64,000 nucleotides of DNA, taken from Mucilaginibacter ginsenosidivorans (GTDB lineage: Bacteria > Bacteroidota > Bacteroidia > Sphingobacteriales > Sphingobacteriaceae). The notes beneath the pieces were generated by a model, which saw only the letters and a list, made by a program, of their open reading frames with translations, searched no databases and was not told the DNA's origin. A program made the position numbers and the translations under genes. The number at the start of each line of letters is the position of its first letter. Position 1 is the first letter of the stretch. The DNA is taken from positions 2,666,001 to 2,730,000 of the forward strand of contig NZ_CP042436.1 in assembly GCF_007971025.1 (NCBI RefSeq), in the 5' to 3' direction. This document shows positions 26,767-34,890 of this stretch, piece after piece.

Positions 26767-29700
26767 ATGATTCAAATTTTAAAAGAAAAATTCCTTGTTG
26801 AGAGAAGATTTTATCAAAGATCTTTATTAAAGCCGAGTGTGCTTACTCTCTTTTTTGTCGCGATTTTGATCGTGCAAACAAGGGCATCCGGGATCGCCGG
26901 GGAACGGGTTCCGGCAGATCTGAAGCGTCCTGCGGTATCCGCCGGAACGATCATCAAAGGCGTAGTGCTCGATGAAAGCAACGCCCCGGTTCCGGGCGCT
27001 ACCGTCGCCATTAAAAAGCTAGGCGTAGCGGGAACTACCGATGTTAACGGCAGGTTTCAACTGAACGTGCCGCCGGGCGAATATGACCTGTACGTATCGT
27101 ACATAGGCATGAAACCGGTTACCAAACACATCATCGTAGGCGACAGCACGCCGGCCGACATCGTTATTGTTCTTCCCGCTGCAGTGGGCGTCCTGAACGA
27201 AGTTGTCGTTGTCGGTTACGGCTCGCAGTCAAAGCGTAATGTTACCGGCTCTATTGTCAGCGTAAAAGGCGAAGACCTGAAAAACCTGCCGGTGAGTAAC
27301 CCTGCCGATGCTTTACAGGGCCGCGCTTCCGGCGTGGATATTGTCAGGAATGACGGAGCGCCAGGCGGTACCCCAAGTATCCGTATCAGGGGAACCGGTA
27401 CGATCAATAATGCTGACCCGCTTGTGATCATTGATGGCGTACCCGCAGGAGGGTTAAATGATGTGAATGCCAACGATATCGCTACCATCGATATCTTGAA
27501 GGACGCGTCTGCATCTGCTATCTATGGTTCGAGAGCGGCTAACGGCGTGGTTATCATAACAACGAAAAAAGGAAACTTTAATGAAAAGCTGAAAACCAGT
27601 GTGAACCTTTATGCGGGTGAAAACAGCCCTGTAAAATTCATCAAGATGCTGACGGCGCCTGAATTGGCGAAACTTAAGATCGAATCGTATACCAATGATG
27701 ATCTGACCCCGCCGACAATTTGGGGTAACCCTTATTACTCCGTTCAGCGGACCGACTGGCAACGCGCACTTATGGGTACCGGTCATGTGCAAAATGCTGA
27801 TTTTGCCGTGAGGGGAGGCAGCGCAAGTTCAGTTTACAGCTTTTCGGGTAACTTCTATAACGAAACAGGGATGATCCCAAACTCGTTGTTTACACGATAT
27901 AATTTCAGGATCAACTCCGAACATAAGGTTACCTCGAGAATAAAAGTCGGCGAGAATATACTTTATTCAAATTCCAACAGTACATCGCCCGACACCAGAT
28001 CGACCCAGGCAGGATTAGTTTGGAGCGCCATTCGTTTCAACCCGGCCATACCGGTCATGAATCCCGATGGCTCATACGGTTCGTCCCAGGCAGATAACCA
28101 GCTCGGCGACATCAATAACCCTGTTGCAACGGCACGGCTGACCGATGCCTACAACAAAGTGAACAGGCTGCTCGCCAACGGTTATGCCGAAGTTGAAATA
28201 GTAGAAGGATTAAAAATAAAAGCTAATTATGCCTATGATAGTAATTACTCAGACTATTATAATTTCCAGGTACCAATGCCCGATCAAACCCGCGGGCCTT
28301 CCATTGCGTCCCTTAACCAGGGGTACAGCAAAGGCTCGTCCCTTTTGGAGGAGTATTTCCTGACTTACAATAAAATATTCAACAATGTGCACGAAGTAAC
28401 ACTTACAGGGGGGTATTCTGCACAGTTGATCAAGGGGAATTATGTAAACGCTTCACGTTCGGGCTTTACAGATATTGACCCAGATCAGCGTGTGTTGAAC
28501 CTGGGCAATAGCGCCAACAATAGCGGCAACAATAACCCAACCGAAGGCTTGCAGTCGTATTTTGTAAGGGGCAATTACGCTTACAACAACAAATACCTGC
28601 TGACAGTAACCATGCGTGCCGACGGTTCGAGCAAATTTGCACCGGGTAAACAATGGGGCTATTTCCCTGCGTTTTCTGCCGGCTGGCGTATCTCTGACGA
28701 GAACTTTTATGGCGATGGCCTGAAAAACATCTTCAACTCCTTAAAACTTACCGGCGGCTGGGGGCAGTTAGGGAATCAAAACATCGGCAATTTTCAATAT
28801 TTAAGCACGCTGGGCTATGCCACTAACTATGGATATGCCCTGGGCACAGGTACGGTTTTACAAAGCGGTGCGTTTATAACGGGGTTGGCTAATCCTAACA
28901 TAACCTGGGAAAGGGCCAGCGAGACTAACATCGCGTTAGAGTTTTCCGCTTTGAAGGATCACCTAACTGGATCGGTCACCTATTTTAACAAGAACACCAC
29001 CGACATGCTGATCCCGTACCAGCTTGTTGAAACTTTCGGCGCTCAAACCAACCTGCCCGATGATCCCGGAAACATCACTTTGCCAAATCAAAACATTGGT
29101 GAAATGAATAATCATGGTATCGAGATAGATCTGAACTATCACAACAACTCCGGGAAATTAAAATACTCGTTCGGCGCAAATGCATCCTTCCTGAAAAATA
29201 AGGTGACCAAACTTTACGGGCAGTCAGATTATATCGGGTCCACGTCGTACGGCAGGGAGAACGTTGATATTTCCCGCACTTACGAGGGGCAGCCCATCGC
29301 ATCGTTCTATGGGTTTAAAACCAATGGTCTTTATCAAACTCAGGCAGACATAGACAATGATCCCAATATCAAGAACGACCCGAACAAGGGTAACATCAAA
29401 CCGGGCGATGTAAGGTTTTTGGACCTGAACGGTGACGGCGTTGTAGATGATAAGGATCGTACCAATCTCGGCAATCCTAATCCCAAGGTTGTATTCGGCT
29501 TTCATGGCTCGCTGGCCTACAAGAATTTTGATTTTGCCTTCAACTTTGCCGGCGAAGCGGGTTTTAAATTATATAATGCCGACCGCCTTGCAGGTTTGGA
29601 CGCAACCCAGGTTTTCAACTGGTATGCAGAACAGGAGGGAAGATGGCATGGGCAGGGCACCAGTAATACTATCCCGCGGCTGTCCAATTCAAATTTGAAT

Positions 29701-29994
29701 AATAACTACCGCTCATCAGATATGTGGGTTGAAAACGGGACCTATTTAGCTTTAAAGAGCGTTTCACTCGGGTATACCTTCGCCAAAAAGAGCATAGCTG
29801 GCGTACAGTTGCCTGATATACGGGTATATGTTAGTTCATATAATGTTTTCACGATCACGGGGTATAAAGGTTATACACCTGAATTGGGCTACACGAGTTC
29901 GGGCAATAACCCGGCAAACTCGCAAAAGGGGGTTGACGTTGCCCAGTACCCAAGCGCCCGAAACGTAACCTTTGGAGTGACAGCTAATTTTTAA
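26767..29994 (+). CDS. SusC/RagA TonB-linked outer-membrane transporter
   Basis: 1,075 residues. Order: a long N-terminal signal region (hydrophobic 25-40); a carboxypeptidase-D-like domain at about 62-135 (IIKGVVLDESNAPVPGATVAIKKLG, GRFQLNVPPGEYDLYVSYIGM); the SusC signature LNEVVVVGYGSQSKRNVTGSI near 140; a plug (NPADALQGRASGVDIVRNDGAPGG, IRGTGTINNADPLVIIDGVP); and a beta barrel ending in F. It imports oligosaccharides captured by its SusD partner. No STN domain, so no anti-sigma signalling is expected; the LacI regulator probably controls it instead. Confidence 0.97.
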   Translation: MIQILKEKFLVERRFYQRSLLKPSVLTLFFVAILIVQTRASGIAGERVPADLKRPAVSAGTIIKGVVLDESNAPVPGATVAIKKLGVAGTTDVNGRFQLNVPPGEYDLYVSYIGMKPVTKHIIVGDSTPADIVIVLPAAVGVLNEVVVVGYGSQSKRNVTGSIVSVKGEDLKNLPVSNPADALQGRASGVDIVRNDGAPGGTPSIRIRGTGTINNADPLVIIDGVPAGGLNDVNANDIATIDILKDASASAIYGSRAANGVVIITTKKGNFNEKLKTSVNLYAGENSPVKFIKMLTAPELAKLKIESYTNDDLTPPTIWGNPYYSVQRTDWQRALMGTGHVQNADFAVRGGSASSVYSFSGNFYNETGMIPNSLFTRYNFRINSEHKVTSRIKVGENILYSNSNSTSPDTRSTQAGLVWSAIRFNPAIPVMNPDGSYGSSQADNQLGDINNPVATARLTDAYNKVNRLLANGYAEVEIVEGLKIKANYAYDSNYSDYYNFQVPMPDQTRGPSIASLNQGYSKGSSLLEEYFLTYNKIFNNVHEVTLTGGYSAQLIKGNYVNASRSGFTDIDPDQRVLNLGNSANNSGNNNPTEGLQSYFVRGNYAYNNKYLLTVTMRADGSSKFAPGKQWGYFPAFSAGWRISDENFYGDGLKNIFNSLKLTGGWGQLGNQNIGNFQYLSTLGYATNYGYALGTGTVLQSGAFITGLANPNITWERASETNIALEFSALKDHLTGSVTYFNKNTTDMLIPYQLVETFGAQTNLPDDPGNITLPNQNIGEMNNHGIEIDLNYHNNSGKLKYSFGANASFLKNKVTKLYGQSDYIGSTSYGRENVDISRTYEGQPIASFYGFKTNGLYQTQADIDNDPNIKNDPNKGNIKPGDVRFLDLNGDGVVDDKDRTNLGNPNPKVVFGFHGSLAYKNFDFAFNFAGEAGFKLYNADRLAGLDATQVFNWYAEQEGRWHGQGTSNTIPRLSNSNLNNNYRSSDMWVENGTYLALKSVSLGYTFAKKSIAGVQLPDIRVYVSSYNVFTITGYKGYTPELGYTSSGNNPANSQKGVDVAQYPSARNVTFGVTANF

Positions 29995-30013
29995 CTTAAT
30001 AGAGCAAAGAATT

Positions 30014-31579
30014 ATGAATTCAAACAGATACAAATTATTAAGCATATTATGTATTAGCATGATATGTATGGAAAGCTGTATTAAAAAGCCCCTCGACCAA
30101 AAACCGACGGGCTCGTACACTACGGCAACCTATTGGCGTAACCAAAATGATGTTATTGCCAATGTTTTGGGCATATATAATGTCCTTTACGTCGAAGACT
30201 GGGTGGGCCACGCGTTATATACGTACGACGACCAGTCTGATGATATTTATGTGGCGGGCGACCACTCCGACTTCCAGGCAGTTGGAAACCTGAACGCCGA
30301 CCCATCTTTGCAGGTGATCTATTACACATGGCCTTTCGCTTACGAACAGATCGGCAGGGCAAATAATGCTATATTTTATATCCCAAAAGTTCCGGTTATG
30401 GATGATGCCATCCGCAGCCGGTCGATGGGCGAAGCGTATTTTCTGAGGGCGTACGCATATTTTTTACTGAGCCAGATATATGGCGAGGTGCCGATAATAA
30501 CAGAAGCGAATGTCCAGGCCAGCAACTACAATGTTCCGAAAGCAACATTGGACCAGGTAAGAGCACAGGTTGAGTCGGATCTTTTGAAAGCGATAAACCT
30601 GCTCCCCGAAACCTATGACGCTGCAGATAAAGGGCGGGTAAGTAAAGGCGCAGCCGAAGGACTGCTGAGTAAATTGTACCTGTTTGAAGATGATTTTGCC
30701 AAATCTATTCAATATGGTACCGCGGTAATTAATGATGCCAATTATTCACTGGCGCCTAATTATGACGATAACTTTACCCCGGGTATCCAGCAAACAACGA
30801 GCAACGAATTGCTTTTTGCCGTGTGGAACCAAAACAGCGAAATTTCGGGCTCATTACAATCGCCTATGGCTATCTATTTCTCTCCGCGGCCATGGCAGGG
30901 ATGGGGCTTTCATCACCCTACACAAAACTTTGTAGATGAATTTGAAACCGGTGATAAGCGGGAAAAAACCACTGTTTTAGCAGTGGGCGATTCTATCCCT
31001 TATCAAACCAACCTATCGGTTATATCGCCTGAAGACGCTGTACAGATGTTTACGGGCAAAGCGGGGCAATCAACGGGCAGGATGCTGCCAAGTATGTCTA
31101 CCACAGGTTACTATATCCGGAAATATACGGCCTATATGCCAAGCGGCGACGGCAACCTGAATTTTGACCTGAAACAACCCCTGCTAAGAACGGCCGAGAT
31201 ATACCTGATTGTTGCCGAGGCAAAGATCAGGCAATCAGGCGCAGGCAGCGGCGACGCGGAAATTAATGCCGTGAGAGTAAGAGCCGGTCTTGAGCCGGTA
31301 GCCGGAGCCGGCATGAAGCAACTCATCCATGAAAAAAGAGTGGAATTAGGCGGCGAAAATGTACGCTGGCAGGATTTGCTGCGCTGGGATAAAGACCAGA
31401 TAGTAAATCTTGATACCATTGTAGGTAAGCCAAAGAAAGCGTCGCCGCTGCCGCCTTATAACGGCGCCGTTATTGTACCGGCGAGGACCTTCCAAAGGCC
31501 AAAGGATTACTTTATGCCAATACCGCAGAAGATAATTGATGAAAGTAAAGGAGTTATCAAGCAAAACCCTAATTATTAA
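30014..31579 (+). CDS. SusD/RagB glycan-binding lipoprotein
   Basis: 521 residues; lipoprotein signal ending MICMESC at Cys22, then KKPLDQKPTGSYTTATYWRN. The TPR-rich SusD core is seen in SMGEAYFLRAYAYFLLSQIYGEVPI and KGAAEGLLSKLYLFEDDF, and the RagB/SusD C-terminal part in LLRTAEIYLIVAEAKIRQSGA, MKQLIHEKRVELGGENVRWQDLLRW and YFMPIPQKIIDESKG. It is the lid of the SusCD complex on the cell surface. It starts 19 bp after SusC. Confidence 0.97.
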   Translation: MNSNRYKLLSILCISMICMESCIKKPLDQKPTGSYTTATYWRNQNDVIANVLGIYNVLYVEDWVGHALYTYDDQSDDIYVAGDHSDFQAVGNLNADPSLQVIYYTWPFAYEQIGRANNAIFYIPKVPVMDDAIRSRSMGEAYFLRAYAYFLLSQIYGEVPIITEANVQASNYNVPKATLDQVRAQVESDLLKAINLLPETYDAADKGRVSKGAAEGLLSKLYLFEDDFAKSIQYGTAVINDANYSLAPNYDDNFTPGIQQTTSNELLFAVWNQNSEISGSLQSPMAIYFSPRPWQGWGFHHPTQNFVDEFETGDKREKTTVLAVGDSIPYQTNLSVISPEDAVQMFTGKAGQSTGRMLPSMSTTGYYIRKYTAYMPSGDGNLNFDLKQPLLRTAEIYLIVAEAKIRQSGAGSGDAEINAVRVRAGLEPVAGAGMKQLIHEKRVELGGENVRWQDLLRWDKDQIVNLDTIVGKPKKASPLPPYNGAVIVPARTFQRPKDYFMPIPQKIIDESKGVIKQNPNY

Positions 31580-31613
31580 CAGGGTCTGTATTAATTCTAA
31601 GATTAGTTGATTG

Positions 31614-31650
31614 ATTAATGGGTGATCCGCAAGGAGCCCATTAATTTTTT
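31614..31650 (+). terminator. Terminator between SusD and inositol oxygenase
   Basis: ATTAATGGG (31614-31622) pairs with CCCATTAAT (31637-31645) over a 14-base loop, followed by T5. It splits the SusCD part from the enzyme genes, so these may be made at lower level by read-through or from their own promoter. Confidence 0.75.
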
Positions 31651-31689
31651 CTTAAAGAACTATTTAATCAATGATATAATAACATAACT

Positions 31690-32562
31690 ATGAAAAATCA
31701 AAATCAAGATGAGATGTCGCCCATGTCGTCACTTGAAGATTGGGACAACGATGTATTGAAAAGATACCCCGAACCTGGCAAGCCGGCAAAAAGCAAGGAG
31801 GAGTACAGGAATTACGACAGCCCGGAAATAGACGGCGTACGCGAGTTTTATCGTCTTAACCACAAATACCAAACCTATGATAATGTACTGGCCAAAAAAG
31901 CGAACTTTTTGCAATTCGATAAAAAAGAAATGCCGTGGTGGTCGGCTATGGAATACCTGAATACCCTGATAGATGATTCAGACCCCGATACCCAGCTCGA
32001 TCAGTTACAGCATTTGCTGCAAACTGCCGAAGCCATCAGGGCCGACGGTTACCCCGACTGGTTTATACTTACCGGTTTCATACACGATCTCGGAAAAGTG
32101 CTTTGCCTTTTTGGCGAACCGCAATGGAATGTGGTAGGGGATTCGTTCCCGGTGGGCTGCAAGTTTTCAGACAAGATTGTTTATCCTGAATTTTTTGCGG
32201 CTAATCCTGATATTCATGACGAGCGTTTTAACACGCAATATGGGGTTTATTCGCACCAGTGTGGTTTGGACAATGTGCATATGTCGTGGGGGCACGATGA
32301 GTACCTGTACCATTTGGTTAAAGATTACCTTCCCGAGCCCGCTTTGTATATGATCCGTTACCACTCCTTTTATTCGCAGCACCGCGAACACGCTTATGAC
32401 CACCTACTAAATGGCCATGACCAGGAGATGTTTAAATGGGTAGATAAATTCAACCCGTATGATCTTTATTCAAAAAGCCCCGTTGCGCCGGTAGTATCTG
32501 AGCTGAAGCCGTATTACGAGGACCTGATCGCCAAATACCTGCCTTCAACGGTTAAATTATAA
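31690..32562 (+). CDS. MIOX: Inositol oxygenase (MIOX)
   Basis: 290 residues, the full length of the family. It has the mixed-valence di-iron HD-type signature: [13 protein letters not shown] (His108), GFIHDLGK (His132, Asp133), [22 protein letters not shown] and [13 protein letters not shown] splits myo-inositol with O2 to D-glucuronate in the cytoplasm. There is no signal peptide. It sits inside a PUL between SusD and three secreted or exported hydrolases, so the glycan probably carries inositol. Bacterial MIOX is not common, and transfer from another lineage is possible, but base composition does not stand out. Confidence 0.95.
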   Translation: MKNQNQDEMSPMSSLEDWDNDVLKRYPEPGKPAKSKEEYRNYDSPEIDGVREFYRLNHKYQTYDNVLAKKANFLQFDKKEMPWWSAMEYLNTLIDDSDPDTQLDQLQHLLQTAEAIRADGYPDWFILTGFIHDLGKVLCLFGEPQWNVVGDSFPVGCKFSDKIVYPEFFAANPDIHDERFNTQYGVYSHQCGLDNVHMSWGHDEYLYHLVKDYLPEPALYMIRYHSFYSQHREHAYDHLLNGHDQEMFKWVDKFNPYDLYSKSPVAPVVSELKPYYEDLIAKYLPSTVKL

Positions 32563-32595
32563 ATATATCATAGCACACTGATAAGCAGTCCCCCT

Positions 32596-32641
32596 GGGGT
32601 GTTTCCGGGTAACCGGTGACACCCCTGAAGGAGGGGGTGTC
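32596..32641. repeat. GC-rich intergenic hairpin with alternative pairings
   Basis: GACACCCC (32618-32625) pairs with GGGGTGTC (32634-32641). The left arm can alternatively pair with an upstream GGGGTGT (32596-32602). There is no T run. It resembles the C5/G5 hairpins at 54745 and 58901 in composition and may be a mobile intergenic repeat or an mRNA-stabilising stem between MIOX and GH89. Confidence 0.5.
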
Positions 32642-32677
32642 TATATTAACTAACGGAGAAAATCCGATATTATCCGC

Positions 32678-34873
32678 ATGAAAAAACACCTGTTTACTCT
32701 GATTATTCTTTCGTTAAGTTGTTATTCTTACGGCCAGGTCAGCCAGGCCGATTCAAAGGCATTTATCGAACGGGTGATCCCGGGCCGGTCAGGTTCGTTT
32801 TTAATAGAAAGCATCCCGCAGGAAAACGGCAAAGACGTTTTCGAACTGGATGGAAAAGCTGGAAAAATTATATTGCGGGGCAATAACGGGTTGTCCATTG
32901 CCTCGGCATTGAGTTTTTATCTTAAACACTATTGCTTTTGCGATATAGGCTGGAATGGTACCAACCTGGACTTGCCGGTTAACCTGCCGCCCGTTACAAA
33001 AAGGATACATAAAAATACCCCTTACAAATACCGCTATTATCTTAATTACTGCACATTCAATTACTCCATGTCGTGGTGGGATTGGGACCGCTGGCAAAAG
33101 GAGATAGACTGGATGGCGTTAAATGGTATCAATATGCCGCTGGCTATCACCGGCGAAGAAGCCATTTGGCAGGGCGTTTACAAAAGCATGGGATTTACCG
33201 GCAAACAGCTGGATGATTTTTTTTGCGGACCGGCCTATTTTTCATGGTTTTGGATGGGTAACCTCGATGCGTGGGGTGGCCCTCTGCCGCAACACTGGAT
33301 GGATACCCACAAGACGTTACAAAAAAAGATATTGGAACGTGAACGTTCATTTGGGATGACCCCTGTCTTATCTTCATTTACCGGGCATGTGCCGCCGTCA
33401 TTTAAAGACAGGTTCCCTTCGGCGAAAGTCAAAAAAACAAATTGGGGCGCAGGGTTCCCGGATGTATATATCCTCGACCCTGAGGACCCTATGTTTGAAA
33501 CGGTAGGGAAAAAATATATCGAGGCCCAAACTGCTGAATTTGGTACCGATCATTTGTATTCGGCCGACACATTTAATGAGAATGATCCGCCGACCAACGA
33601 TTCGACTTACTTGGATAAAATGAGCAAAAAAGTATTCCACTCGATGACGGTAGCCGACCCTAAGGCCGTTTGGGTAATGCAGGGATGGATGTTTCATTAT
33701 AACAGTAAGTTTTGGCAACAACAGCAGATAAAGGCTTTGCTCAACGCGGTGCCAGACGATCAAATGATAATTTTGGATCTCTACAGTGAATCGCACCCGG
33801 TATGGAATCGTACCGAAGCTTACTATGGCAAGCCCTGGATATGGAGCATGTTGCAGAACTTTGGCGGTAACATAAGCCTTTTTGGCCGTATGAGACACGT
33901 AGCTGCCGACCCGGCCATAGCCCTGCACGATCCGGAATCAAAAAACATGACAGGCATTGGTGTCACCCCGGAAGGGATAGAACAAAACCCGGCCCTGTTT
34001 GAATTGATGCTCGAAAATGTCTGGCGCGATACTCCCATTGATGCCGATGCCTGGGCGAAAGATTACGCTCGCAGGCGTTATGGCAAACCCAACCAATCGG
34101 CTGATGAGGCCTGGCATATTCTGTTGAATACCGTTTACAGCAGCGGACTTACCGAAGGCGGGCCCGAATCGATCATCGTCGCCAGGCCTACGTTGAAGAA
34201 ATCGGTGGACAGGGTATTGACCAAACTGGATTACGACCCGGAACAATTATTTAAAGCATGGTATCTGCTGGTACACGCGTCGGATAGCCTGAAGCAAAGT
34301 GACGGTTTTCAATACGACCTTGTGGACGTAACACGGCAGGTGCTGGCAAATTATGCATCGCCTTTGCAACAAAAATTAGCCGTAGCTTACAATAACAGGG
34401 ATGGGGTTCTATCCAAAAAGTATAGCGCCGCATTTTTGGAACTGATGGATGATATGGACGACCTGCTAAGTACGAGGAAAGACTTCTTATTAGGTAAATG
34501 GATCAATGAAGCGAGGGCGAATGGCATAACGGAACAGGAGAAAAACCTGTATGAATTTAATGCACGCGACATTGTGACGCTTTGGGGAGATAAAGAAAGT
34601 GGCCTGAGCGAATATTCGAACAGGCAATGGGCCGGGCTGATAAAAGGTTATTATAAACAGCGGTGGGCTATGTTCTTTAAACAAATGGATAAAGCGTTAG
34701 CCGCGGGCGTGTCCTTTGATGCAAAAGAATTTGACAAACAGGTAAAGGATTGGGAATGGAAGTGGGTTAATACACACGACGACACCTATCCGGATGTTAT
34801 CAAAGGTAATGCGGTTTCGAAGTCAAAACAACTGTTCGAAAAATACCATAGTATTATTCAACAATCTTTCTAA
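32678..34873 (+). CDS. GH89 alpha-N-acetylglucosaminidase (NAGLU-like)
   Basis: 731 residues with signal peptide MKKHLFTLIILSLSCYSYGQ. NAGLU domains in order: a small N-terminal domain (ALSFYLKHYCFCDIGWNG), a TIM barrel (YRYYLNYCTFNYSMSWWDWDRWQKEIDWMALNGINMPLA, FAITGEEAIWQ-like, SADTFNENDPP with a candidate catalytic Glu, WIWSMLQNFGGN, GIGVTPEGIEQNP with the second conserved Glu), and a C-terminal helical domain. The family removes terminal alpha-linked GlcNAc, as in heparan sulfate, mucin or GPI-like glycans. It is expected in the periplasm. It starts 115 bp after MIOX. Confidence 0.93.
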   Translation: MKKHLFTLIILSLSCYSYGQVSQADSKAFIERVIPGRSGSFLIESIPQENGKDVFELDGKAGKIILRGNNGLSIASALSFYLKHYCFCDIGWNGTNLDLPVNLPPVTKRIHKNTPYKYRYYLNYCTFNYSMSWWDWDRWQKEIDWMALNGINMPLAITGEEAIWQGVYKSMGFTGKQLDDFFCGPAYFSWFWMGNLDAWGGPLPQHWMDTHKTLQKKILERERSFGMTPVLSSFTGHVPPSFKDRFPSAKVKKTNWGAGFPDVYILDPEDPMFETVGKKYIEAQTAEFGTDHLYSADTFNENDPPTNDSTYLDKMSKKVFHSMTVADPKAVWVMQGWMFHYNSKFWQQQQIKALLNAVPDDQMIILDLYSESHPVWNRTEAYYGKPWIWSMLQNFGGNISLFGRMRHVAADPAIALHDPESKNMTGIGVTPEGIEQNPALFELMLENVWRDTPIDADAWAKDYARRRYGKPNQSADEAWHILLNTVYSSGLTEGGPESIIVARPTLKKSVDRVLTKLDYDPEQLFKAWYLLVHASDSLKQSDGFQYDLVDVTRQVLANYASPLQQKLAVAYNNRDGVLSKKYSAAFLELMDDMDDLLSTRKDFLLGKWINEARANGITEQEKNLYEFNARDIVTLWGDKESGLSEYSNRQWAGLIKGYYKQRWAMFFKQMDKALAAGVSFDAKEFDKQVKDWEWKWVNTHDDTYPDVIKGNAVSKSKQLFEKYHSIIQQSF

Positions 34874-34890
34874 GAATTTATCTTCTCCAA

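Noticed and set aside
33398..33928. 176-codon frame on the minus strand inside GH89
   Set aside because: Shadow of the conserved GH89 barrel; no start context or domain.
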